Virus record (IMG/VR): IMGVR_UViG_3300030061_000987
Location: 1 to 30,615 of that record
Length of the DNA: 30,615 nucleotides
Source: a virus
Strand: one strand, 5' to 3'
Below, piece after piece: positions 20,536 through 28,348 of the stretch (position 1 is the first letter of the stretch; every line of letters starts with the position of its first letter). Under the pieces are notes generated by a model. That model was not told the DNA's origin and did not search any database. It saw only the letters and a program-made list of their open reading frames with translations. The translations under genes and the position numbers were made by a program.

Positions 20536-23097
20536 TTGAGCAGTTTATTTAACATAGTGGCTGGTAGTTCTACAGAGTTTTATAATTTTGATGTGACTAA
20601 CTCTTTGCGTTTTGATGATGGTTCTAACACCTATTTAAATAGAACACCTTCAAGCGCAGGAAACAGGCAAATATGGACATGGAGCGCATGGGTTAAGAGA
20701 ACTACTTTAGGAACACAACAAGTTTTGTTTATGGCAGGAACAGCCTCTACTAGCAGAACTATGATTTATTTTGAAACAGATGACACTCTTAGAGTCTATA
20801 TTAGAGAAAGTGGTGTTAATCTTGGTAGGGGTAGTGGTACTTCCATAGGCCAAGTATCAAGTTCGGTTTTTAGAGATCCATCGGCTTGGTATCATATAGT
20901 GGTTGCGTTTGATACAACACAAGCAGACGCATCCTCACCATTAAGGGCAGATGCAAACAGATTAAAATTTTATGTTAATAGTGTTCAACAAACAAATGAC
21001 ACAAGCCATACATTTGCAAATTCTGCTATAAGTCAAAACGCTAATACTCTTGTTAATCATACAGTTGAACACGCTATAGGTCATATAGGATATGATGACT
21101 CTTCAGATTTTGATGGTTATCTTGCAGAGGTTAATCTGATTGATGGTACACAATTAGCACCCACCAGTTTTGGACAAACTAAATCAGGTGTGTGGATAGC
21201 TAAAAATACAAGTGGGTTAACATTTGGAACAAATGGATTTAGGCTTCAGTTTAAGCAAACTGGCACAGGTACAGCTTCTTCATCTACTATTGGTGCGGAT
21301 ACAAGTGGTAATACACATCATTATACTTCAAATAATTTATCAGCGCATGATGTAGTTCCCGATAGCCCGACTAATAATTTTGCAACCTTTAATCCTCTAA
21401 TTTTAGATGATTTTACTTTAAGTGAGGGTAGCCTTTATGCAACATCAGCAGTTGCACAATTAGGCGTTTTAGCTGGTACAATGTCTACAAAGGGGCAAAA
21501 GTTCTATTGTGAAGTACGAGTAGTAGTAGTAAGTAATGGCACTGCTATAGGGATAGCAAAAAGCTCTTATGCTGGAAGTAGGGCATATGGGACTGCTCAA
21601 GATTTTGCTTTGTATTATAGCTTTGGTGGAACAGTATTTAAGTTTGAAGTAAACCAAGGGGTTTCATGGGCTACATATACTTCTGGTGATGTTATAGGAA
21701 TGGCTATTGATGGGGTTGCAGGAACAATACAATTTTTTAAAAATGGGGTAAGTCAAGGCACAATATCTGAAGCAACTTTAGCTACGGAGGATTATTTAAT
21801 TTATTGTATTAATGGAACTACGTCAGGTGGTAATTATGCTGTTTACACATTAAATTCTGGTCAAGACAGCACTTTTGCAGGAACCGAAACAGTTGCTACG
21901 AATACAGATGAAAATGGAATAGGGGCTTTTCATCATTCTGTACCCTCTGGGTTTTTAGCGATGTGTACAGCCAACCTTTCAGAACCATCCATCACACCGC
22001 TACATGATGATATTCCAGAAGATTACTTTAATACGGTGCTTTATGAAGGTAATGGAACTGCAATTGGCTCTGGGGGTCAAGCAGTTACTGGTGTAGGGTT
22101 TCAATCAGATTGGATTTGGATTAAAAATCGTGATGCAGCAGACAACCACGCTATATATGACGTTGTTAGGGGTGTTACAAAACAAATTGAAATTGACGAT
22201 ACTTCCGCTGAAACAACTGAATCTGAAGGACTAACTGCGTTTGGAGCAAACGGGTTTACTGTAGGCTCGTTAGAACAAGTTAATACTAGCAGTGAGTCTT
22301 TTGTTTCTTGGAACTGGTTTGCAGGAGGCACACCAAGCGCAACAAATAGTGCAGGAGCAGGAAACCCACCTACATCTGGTTCTGTTATGATTAATGGTAG
22401 TGCCTCTACAGCTAGTTTAGCAGGAACAATACCAGCTACAAAAATATCGGCTAATACAGAGGCTGGATTTAGTATTATAAGCTATACTGGGACAGGCTCT
22501 GCCTCTACAATAGCGCACGGTTTAACTAGCGCACCAGACATTGTAATAGTAAAAAATTTAGATGATGGTAGCAAGGAATGGCCCACTCAAGTTGCGTTAC
22601 TTGGAAATCCATTTCTTGAGATAAGCACAACCATAGGAGGAACTACAAACAGTGCGTATTTTAATAATACAATACCCACTTCGACTGTTTTTAGTGTTGG
22701 CACTGTAGGTGCAACAAATGCTTCATCAGATAATTTTATTGCTTATGTATTTCATTCAGTTGAGGGTTACAGTAAAATTGGGTCATACATTGGCAATGGT
22801 TCTGCTGATGGATCGTTTGTTTACACCGGATTTAGACCAGCTTTTTTAATTGCAAAAAAAACACATTCATCAGGTGGGAATTGGTTTATACATGATTCTA
22901 CGAGAAGTGTAGTAAACCCTTCAAATAATCAACTTCAATCCGATAATAATTTAACAGAATATACTTCTGGTGTTGAGATAGATTTACTATCTAATGGTTT
23001 TAAATTACGTAATGCTTCAGGTATGAATACAACAACTTATAACTACATCTACTTGGCATTCGCTGAAATGCCGTTTAAATATGCCAATGCAAGATAG
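20536..23097 (+). CDS. Tail-fibre protein with LamG, SPRY-like and DUF7483-like modules
   Basis: TTG 20536 has AAGGA 7 bases upstream; the next Met is about 65 residues in, so TTG is the likely start. The 853-residue protein is modular. Residues about 20-210 form a LamG/concanavalin-like domain (NRQIWTWSAWVKRTTLG, AWYHIVVAFDT, DFDGYLAEVNLIDGT). Residues about 285-440 are SPRY-like (GQKFYCEVRV, YTSGDVIGMAIDG, TIQFFKNGVSQGTI). From 521 GFQSDWIWIKNR and NHAIYDVVRGV fit DUF7483. The C-terminal 210 residues have GFSIISYTGTGSASTIAHGL, SAPDIVIVKN, YSKIGSYIGNGSADGS and TGFRPAFLIAKK, a further glycan-binding-like module. It is likely a receptor or surface glycan-binding fibre. Confidence 0.82.
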   Translation: MSSLFNIVAGSSTEFYNFDVTNSLRFDDGSNTYLNRTPSSAGNRQIWTWSAWVKRTTLGTQQVLFMAGTASTSRTMIYFETDDTLRVYIRESGVNLGRGSGTSIGQVSSSVFRDPSAWYHIVVAFDTTQADASSPLRADANRLKFYVNSVQQTNDTSHTFANSAISQNANTLVNHTVEHAIGHIGYDDSSDFDGYLAEVNLIDGTQLAPTSFGQTKSGVWIAKNTSGLTFGTNGFRLQFKQTGTGTASSSTIGADTSGNTHHYTSNNLSAHDVVPDSPTNNFATFNPLILDDFTLSEGSLYATSAVAQLGVLAGTMSTKGQKFYCEVRVVVVSNGTAIGIAKSSYAGSRAYGTAQDFALYYSFGGTVFKFEVNQGVSWATYTSGDVIGMAIDGVAGTIQFFKNGVSQGTISEATLATEDYLIYCINGTTSGGNYAVYTLNSGQDSTFAGTETVATNTDENGIGAFHHSVPSGFLAMCTANLSEPSITPLHDDIPEDYFNTVLYEGNGTAIGSGGQAVTGVGFQSDWIWIKNRDAADNHAIYDVVRGVTKQIEIDDTSAETTESEGLTAFGANGFTVGSLEQVNTSSESFVSWNWFAGGTPSATNSAGAGNPPTSGSVMINGSASTASLAGTIPATKISANTEAGFSIISYTGTGSASTIAHGLTSAPDIVIVKNLDDGSKEWPTQVALLGNPFLEISTTIGGTTNSAYFNNTIPTSTVFSVGTVGATNASSDNFIAYVFHSVEGYSKIGSYIGNGSADGSFVYTGFRPAFLIAKKTHSSGGNWFIHDSTRSVVNPSNNQLQSDNNLTEYTSGVEIDLLSNGFKLRNASGMNTTTYNYIYLAFAEMPFKYANAR

Positions 23098-23107
23098 GAG
23101 ATAAACA

Positions 23108-23587
23108 ATGCCGTGGAAGCTAGGTACAAAAACAATTAATCCGGGAAGAAGCTGGACGGATGCTAATGGTAATCAATATCCTACAAATTGGTTGGCACTC
23201 ACTACAGATGCAGAGAAAAAAGCTGTAGGTCTTACATGGGAAGCTGATCCTACACCTTATGATGAAAGGTTTTATTCTTCTGCTAGTAACCCAAAAAACG
23301 TAGTAGATCTAAAAACAACTTGGATAGCTAATACAAAAAATATGGCGAAATCATTGCTATTACCTACAGATTGGTATGTAGTGCGTAAAGCAGAAACAGA
23401 TACAGCAGTACCATCTAATGTAACAACCTACCGTACTGCTGTAAGAACATCTTGTGCTAACATTGAAACTTCTATTACGAATGCGGCAGATCATACTGCA
23501 TTTGTAGCACTATGGAATGTTCCTGTAGACAGCAATGGTAATCCTACAGGTAATGCCCCTATAAGTAACTGGCCTGATCCTTTATAA
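23108..23587 (+). CDS. Putative fibre-associated protein (chaperone/DUF4376-like)
   Basis: TAGGAG precedes the ATG by about 10 bases. The 159-residue product begins PWKLGTKTINPGRSWTDANG, continues with NQYPTNWLALTTDAEKKAVG and contains LLLPTDWYVVRKAETDTAVP, TYRTAVRTSCANIETSI and ALWNVPVDSNGN. The DWYVVRKAE and yR-AVR segments are like those in DUF4376-type tail-fibre assembly or tip proteins. Placement between two fibre genes supports a fibre chaperone or a small fibre component. Confidence 0.65.
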   Translation: MPWKLGTKTINPGRSWTDANGNQYPTNWLALTTDAEKKAVGLTWEADPTPYDERFYSSASNPKNVVDLKTTWIANTKNMAKSLLLPTDWYVVRKAETDTAVPSNVTTYRTAVRTSCANIETSITNAADHTAFVALWNVPVDSNGNPTGNAPISNWPDPL

Positions 23588-23608
23588 AAATTAATAAAGA
23601 AATAAACA

Positions 23609-25201
23609 ATGCCATCACCTTTAGTTTCAGCTAACGGATTTTACAAAACTACTACAGTATCAAGTAATAGTTTTTATCCAATTATACCAGCCTCAGGAGG
23701 CTCTGTCAGTGTAAATGTCTCGGTAACAGGGGTACTTGGAACATCTACTCTTGGTGACGAAACGGTTGTAGCAACAGAAAATGTGACTGTAGCAGTCACA
23801 GGAGTTAGTGGAACCACTGCTCTTGGTGACGAGACAGTATCAACTACCGAAAATATAACAGTCGCAGTCACGGGGTTAAGTGGAACATCTACTCTTGGCA
23901 ACGAGACGGTTGTAGCAACACAAAATATAACAGTCGCAGTCACGGGGTTAAGTGGAACTACTACTCTTGGGGACGAAACAGTTGTAGCAACGGAAAATGT
24001 ATCAGTCGCAGTCACAGGTGTTAGTGCTACATCTACCCTTGGCGATGAAACAGTATCTACCACAGAAAACGTATCTTTTAGCGTTACAGGAGTAAGCGGC
24101 ACAACTGCTCTTGGCGATGAGACGGTTGTAGCAACAGAAAACGTATCTTTCAGTGTTACAGGAGTTAGTGCTACAACTGCTCTTGGCGATGAAACAGTTG
24201 TAACAACACAAAACCCGATTGTAGCAGTTACAGGGGTTTTTGGTACTGCTACTCTTGGTGTCATATCAATAGCCACTCAAGGAAACATCTCAGTTGGTGT
24301 TTCAGGTTTCCAATCTACAACAGCTATTGGAAGTGTAACTCCAACGGGAGCAAGTCTTGTTTCTTTAAATGGAGTTTTTGGCACTGGTGAATTGGGTAAT
24401 GTCTCAATTGGGTTAGTAACACCTGTTGATGTAACATCATCTCAATTAAGTGGTAGTATTGGTGATGTAGTTGTTGCGGCAATACAAAATGTAACTGTAG
24501 CTGTAACAGGGGTGAGTGCTACAACTTCAGTAGGTACTTTAACTTTATCTGGCGCATCTAATGTAACAGCATCTGGGGTAACTGGGACTACAGCATTAGG
24601 TACTCCAACGGTTGTAGCCGAAAAAAATGCCATAGTATCTGTTTCAGGAGTAAGTGCTACCTCTAGCCTTGGTGATGAGACAGTTATAACATCTGTCGAG
24701 TTTGCAGTTACTGGTGTTAGTGCTACCTCTAGCCTTGGTTCAGTTAGTATATTAAACTCTATCGTTGTTCCAGTTACAGGCAATACAGTTACTACTGGTT
24801 TAGGTAACACAGAAGAAACTGGCACAAGTTTAGTTGCTGTGACAGGTGTGGCAGGAACAACGGCTCTTGGTAATGCTTCCGTAGAATTAATTACTCCTGT
24901 TGCTGTTACAGGTCAGCAAATCACAGGTCAAATAGGTACTGTAGCCTCTACAGGATCTTGTGTTGTAAGTCTTACAGGATTGTCAATAGAAGCTAAAGTT
25001 GGTATTGTACTTATATATCAAGATATAGATGTAAGTCAGACACCAAATTATTCAGGAGTTACTGTAAGTCAGACACCAAATTATTCAAACGTAGCAACAG
25101 GAGTTACTGCCGGTTACAGTGACGTTTCACCGAGTCAAACACCAAACTACTCAGGATCTACACCAAACCAAACACCTGATTGGAAAAAGGAAGCAGCATA
25201 A
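23609..25201 (+). CDS. Repeat-built fibre protein (24-residue tandem repeats)
   Basis: This 530-residue protein consists mostly of tandem beta-type units of about 24 residues with consensus VTGVSGTTALGDETVVATEN. Seven to eight are near-identical (about residues 35-225); looser copies extend to about residue 465. The C-terminal 55 residues hold a second repeat, SQTPNYS, at 11-residue spacing, ending in a basic EKKW-like tail (WKKEAA). There is one Cys near 450 and no enzyme motif. It likely forms a shaft of repeated strands on the fibre. It overlaps the next gene by one base (TAATG). Confidence 0.72.
   Translation: MPSPLVSANGFYKTTTVSSNSFYPIIPASGGSVSVNVSVTGVLGTSTLGDETVVATENVTVAVTGVSGTTALGDETVSTTENITVAVTGLSGTSTLGNETVVATQNITVAVTGLSGTTTLGDETVVATENVSVAVTGVSATSTLGDETVSTTENVSFSVTGVSGTTALGDETVVATENVSFSVTGVSATTALGDETVVTTQNPIVAVTGVFGTATLGVISIATQGNISVGVSGFQSTTAIGSVTPTGASLVSLNGVFGTGELGNVSIGLVTPVDVTSSQLSGSIGDVVVAAIQNVTVAVTGVSATTSVGTLTLSGASNVTASGVTGTTALGTPTVVAEKNAIVSVSGVSATSSLGDETVITSVEFAVTGVSATSSLGSVSILNSIVVPVTGNTVTTGLGNTEETGTSLVAVTGVAGTTALGNASVELITPVAVTGQQITGQIGTVASTGSCVVSLTGLSIEAKVGIVLIYQDIDVSQTPNYSGVTVSQTPNYSNVATGVTAGYSDVSPSQTPNYSGSTPNQTPDWKKEAA
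23720..24250 (+). repeat. 72-bp tandem repeats in fibre gene
   Basis: About seven tandem copies of a 72-base unit, each encoding one 24-residue repeat. Shared blocks such as CTTGG(T/C)GA(C/T)GA and GTCACAGG recur every 72 bases, and adjacent copies differ at scattered positions. More divergent copies continue to about 25000. The period is a multiple of three, so gain or loss of copies keeps the frame. Confidence 0.85.
25031..25154 (+). repeat. Short in-frame repeats encoding SQTPNYS
   Basis: Two identical 24-base copies lie at 25031-25054 and 25064-25087, 33 bases apart. A diverged third copy is at about 25130-25153 and a shorter fourth (NQTPDW) follows. They encode the VSQTPNYS motif at the C-terminus of the fibre protein. 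Confidence 0.88.
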
Positions 25202-26226
25202 TGGCAAGTTCATATACATCAAATACGGGAATAGAAAAACCCGCAACAGGTGAACAAGCTGGTACATGGGGTACAACAACAAACACCAATTTTGATATAA
25301 TTGACCGTGCTTTAAATGGTGTTGGTGCAATAACTTTATCAGGTACAACACATACTTTAACTACTAGTGATGGTTCTTTGTCCGATGGTATGTTTAAGGT
25401 TTTAGTATTAGGTGGTTCTCCAAGTGGCACAAATACCATAACAATATCTCCAAATACATCAGATAAATTATATTTTGTTTATAACAGTTCTGGTCAAACA
25501 GCCACATTTAGCCAAGGATCAGGGGCCAATGTAAGTGTTACTACAGGTTCTGCGAAAATTATCTATGCAGATGGAGCGGGGTCAGGTGCGGCAGTAAGTG
25601 ATTTTACAAACCTGTTAAGCATTGGTTTAGGCGGTACAGCAATAACATCTACTGCGGCGGAGTTAAACATATTAGATGGTGTAACTTCTACAAATACAGA
25701 GCTTAATTTATTAGACGGTGTAACTGCTACAACAGCCGAGCTTAATTATGTTGATACTACCGCAGGAACGGTAGCCGCCTCTAAAGCGATTATTGTAGAC
25801 GCAAACAAAGATACTAGCGGTATACGTAATTTAACAATTACAGGAACTCTTAACAGTCAAACTCCTGCTTTGTTAGCAACAGCCCAAGAGTTTACTAAAA
25901 CGCAGAATTTCAATGAAACCACTTTAACAGACGCAAGCACGATTGCTTGGGATGCAAGCTCTAATCAAGTTGCGAAGGTAACAATAGCGGATAACAGAAC
26001 CCTAGGTGCGGCTACCAATCAAGTTGCAGGGGGTGTTTATGTTTTGACAATAATACAAGATGGCACTGGTAGTCGTACTGTTAGTTTTAACAGCATATAT
26101 AAATTTGCATCCGCTGTTCCAACTTTAACAACTACAGCGAGTGCTAGAGATATCTTAGTATTTTTAAGTGATGGGACTAATATGTATGAAATAGGTCGTT
26201 CACTAAACCCTAGTGCTACGAGTTAA
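25201..26226 (+). CDS. Tail-fibre protein with ELNxLDG repeats
   Basis: I take ATG 25201 (TAATG overlap, AAGGA about 10 bases upstream) rather than an in-frame ATG 21 bases earlier that lies in the preceding gene. The 341-residue product opens ASSYTSNTGIEKPATGEQAG, then TWGTTTNTNFDIIDRALNG, a standard fibre N-terminus. Near residues 155-185 it has AAELNILDGVTSTNTELNLL and then TAELNYVDTTAG, the ELNxLDG repeats of many phage fibres. The C-terminal half has NQVAKVTIADNRTLGAATNQ, IIQDGTGSRTVSFNSIYKF and ends in NPSATS. No enzyme motif. It is likely part of a trimeric fibre. Confidence 0.82.
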   Translation: MASSYTSNTGIEKPATGEQAGTWGTTTNTNFDIIDRALNGVGAITLSGTTHTLTTSDGSLSDGMFKVLVLGGSPSGTNTITISPNTSDKLYFVYNSSGQTATFSQGSGANVSVTTGSAKIIYADGAGSGAAVSDFTNLLSIGLGGTAITSTAAELNILDGVTSTNTELNLLDGVTATTAELNYVDTTAGTVAASKAIIVDANKDTSGIRNLTITGTLNSQTPALLATAQEFTKTQNFNETTLTDASTIAWDASSNQVAKVTIADNRTLGAATNQVAGGVYVLTIIQDGTGSRTVSFNSIYKFASAVPTLTTTASARDILVFLSDGTNMYEIGRSLNPSATS

Positions 26227-26228
26227 AT

Positions 26229-28118
26229 ATGCCTTTAACTAAACTACAGTTTAGACCCGGAATAAATAGAGAAACCACTTCATATTCTAATGAGGGTGGG
26301 TGGTTTGATTGTGATAAAATACGCTTTAATTTTGGGTTACCTCAAAAGTTAGGTGGTTGGATAAAGTATAGTTCTAGTACTTATCTTGGAACTGCAAGAC
26401 GTTTACACAACTGGGTAGCTTTAGACGGCTCAAATTATTTAGGTGTTGGAACGCATTTAAAATATTATATAGAAGAAGGTGGGCAATATAATGACATTAC
26501 CCCAATTCGTTCAACAACATCTGCTGGAGATGTAACTTTTGCTGCAACTAACGGATCAACAACTATAACAGTTACAGATGCATCTCATGGCGCACAAGAA
26601 AAGGACTTTGTAACTTTTTCGGGGGCTGCTTCTCTTGGGGGTGTTATCACAGCAGCAGTACTAAACATAGAGTATCAAGTAGTTTCTGTTCCTTCTGCGA
26701 ATACCTATACGATAACATCTGCTGTTGCTGCAAATAGTTCTGACTCAGGCAACGGTGGAGGTTCTGTCGTAGGAACCTATCAGATAAATGTTGGATTAGA
26801 CACTCAAGTAGGTGGCACTGGTTGGGGCGCAGGAGGTTGGGGCGCAGATGGTTGGGGTTCAGCTTCGAGTGTGACTACTTCTTCAGAGCTTAGAATATGG
26901 TCACATGATAATTTTGGAGAGGACTTAATTATAAATCCCGTAGATGGTCCAATATATTATTGGGATAGAACAAATAACGTAAATACACGGGCTGTTTTAT
27001 TAAATACTTTATCAGGCACAAAAACAAGTATTCCAACAATTGCTAAACAAGTGATGGTATCAGACATTGATCGTCATGTAATTGCCTTTGGATGTGATGG
27101 CATAAATACCAGTAGTTCTGCCGATGATGGTGACGGTACACAAGACCCACTTTTAATACGTTTTTCTGATCAAGAGAATCCTCTCGTATGGTATCCAACA
27201 GCAACAAATACTGCTGGGGATCTAAGAATGGGTTCTGGTTCTAAATTTGTTCAAGCGGTAGAAACAAAAAGAGAAATACTTGTCTATACAGACACATCTT
27301 TACACTCGTTGAGATTTATAGGTCCTCCGTTTACTTTTGGTATTCAGCAATTAGCGTCTAATACTACAATCGCTTCTTCACAGTCAGCGGTTGCAGTGGA
27401 AGACGTTGTATTCTGGATGGGCAACGATAACTTTTATTTATATGCAGGTCAAACCCAAGCAATTCCTTGCACTGTTAGAGACAAGGTTTTTTTAGATTTT
27501 GATTATGAGCAACAACAAAAAGTAATAGCTGGAGTAAATTCTCAGTGGGGGGAGGTTTTCTGGTTCTATCCTTCTTTATCCAACTCTATTGGTAACGGAG
27601 GTACAGGGGAAAATGATAAGTACGTTGTATATAATTATCTTGAAAAAGTGTGGTACTTTGGTTCGCTTAGTAGAACAGCGTGGATTGACCGTGGACTACG
27701 AACTTATCCTTTAGCGGCAAGTTCAAATTACTTGTTTAACCATGAGTTTGGCGAAGACGATGATGGTTCTGGAATGACTTCTTTTATTGAATCAAGTCAA
27801 ATCGATATTGCAGATGGGGAACAATTTAGTTTAATAAGACGAGTTATTCCTGACTTTACTTTTGAGGGATCAAGTTCAAACGCTCCTACTGTGAGCCTAA
27901 CTCTAAAAGCAAGAAATGCCCCTGGTGGTAATTATTTACAAACTCAGTCAAAAGATACTACAAGAACAGCAACTACTCCTGTAGAACAATTTACAAATAT
28001 ATTAAATATGCGCTTGAGAGGAAGGTCTTTTGCAGTTCGGGTTGATTCTACGGCTGTTGGTGTTCGTTGGAAGATTGGTTCACCCAGAATTGATTTAAGA
28101 CAAGATGGGAAAAGATAA
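26229..28118 (+). CDS. Tail nozzle / stabilisation protein (P22 gp10-like)
   Basis: The 629-residue product opens PLTKLQFRPGINRETTSYSN, then GGWFDCDKIRFNFGLPQKLG, the start of a beta-propeller protein known from marine podovirus-like genomes. An Ig-like insertion (about residues 95-185, GDVTFAATNGSTTITVTD) and a Gly/Trp-rich loop (GWGAGGWGADGWGS) follow. Then come SDQENPLVWYPTATNTAGDL, VVFWMGNDNFYLYAGQTQ, GEVFWFYPSL (about 438-448) and VVYNYLEKVWYFGSLSRTAW, a repeated propeller pattern. This fits the tail hub/nozzle of short-tailed phages such as P22 gp10 and T7 gp12. It supports a podovirus-like particle. Confidence 0.8.
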   Translation: MPLTKLQFRPGINRETTSYSNEGGWFDCDKIRFNFGLPQKLGGWIKYSSSTYLGTARRLHNWVALDGSNYLGVGTHLKYYIEEGGQYNDITPIRSTTSAGDVTFAATNGSTTITVTDASHGAQEKDFVTFSGAASLGGVITAAVLNIEYQVVSVPSANTYTITSAVAANSSDSGNGGGSVVGTYQINVGLDTQVGGTGWGAGGWGADGWGSASSVTTSSELRIWSHDNFGEDLIINPVDGPIYYWDRTNNVNTRAVLLNTLSGTKTSIPTIAKQVMVSDIDRHVIAFGCDGINTSSSADDGDGTQDPLLIRFSDQENPLVWYPTATNTAGDLRMGSGSKFVQAVETKREILVYTDTSLHSLRFIGPPFTFGIQQLASNTTIASSQSAVAVEDVVFWMGNDNFYLYAGQTQAIPCTVRDKVFLDFDYEQQQKVIAGVNSQWGEVFWFYPSLSNSIGNGGTGENDKYVVYNYLEKVWYFGSLSRTAWIDRGLRTYPLAASSNYLFNHEFGEDDDGSGMTSFIESSQIDIADGEQFSLIRRVIPDFTFEGSSSNAPTVSLTLKARNAPGGNYLQTQSKDTTRTATTPVEQFTNILNMRLRGRSFAVRVDSTAVGVRWKIGSPRIDLRQDGKR

Positions 28119-28348
28119 TGGCAAACGTAGGTGATGTTCCACCAAGACTACCAACTGCACCTGATGAATACAATGAACCTTTCATGACAGACCTAATCAG
28201 GGCGTTAGAGGTTTTTATATCACAAGAAAGAAATCCAGGTGAGATGCGTGGAACAAAAATTACGTTGACCGATTTACCAACATCTACTTCTGGTTTAGAA
28301 ACAGGAGCATTGTATAATGATAGCGGAACTGTTAAGATAGTAACATAA
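28118..28348 (+). CDS. Small conserved virion-type protein
   Basis: The 76-residue product is coupled by TAATG on both sides. It has a Pro-rich N-terminus (VGDVPPRLPTAPDEYNEPF), a short amphipathic helix (MTDLIRALEVFISQE) and a C-terminal LPTSTSGLETGALYNDSGTV ending in KIVT. This C-terminal pattern (GLxxGxLYND-G-xKIV) is common to small proteins next to fibre or nozzle genes. It could be a trimeric fibre or nozzle tip component. Function is not proven. Confidence 0.68.
   Translation: MANVGDVPPRLPTAPDEYNEPFMTDLIRALEVFISQERNPGEMRGTKITLTDLPTSTSGLETGALYNDSGTVKIVT

Noticed and set aside
23720-24250. Regularly spaced repeats that could suggest a CRISPR array
   Set aside because: The repeats are contiguous 72-base coding units without unique spacers and stay in frame in a fibre protein.
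23674-24276. Long antisense open frame with regular repeats opposite the repeat-built fibre gene
   Set aside because: It mirrors the 72-base repeat of the sense gene, has no good ribosome site and lies wholly inside it; the sense frame has a coherent fibre-type product.
25151-25439. Two antisense frames at the start of the ELNxLDG fibre gene
   Set aside because: They overlap each other and the coherent fibre N-terminus; no supporting signals.
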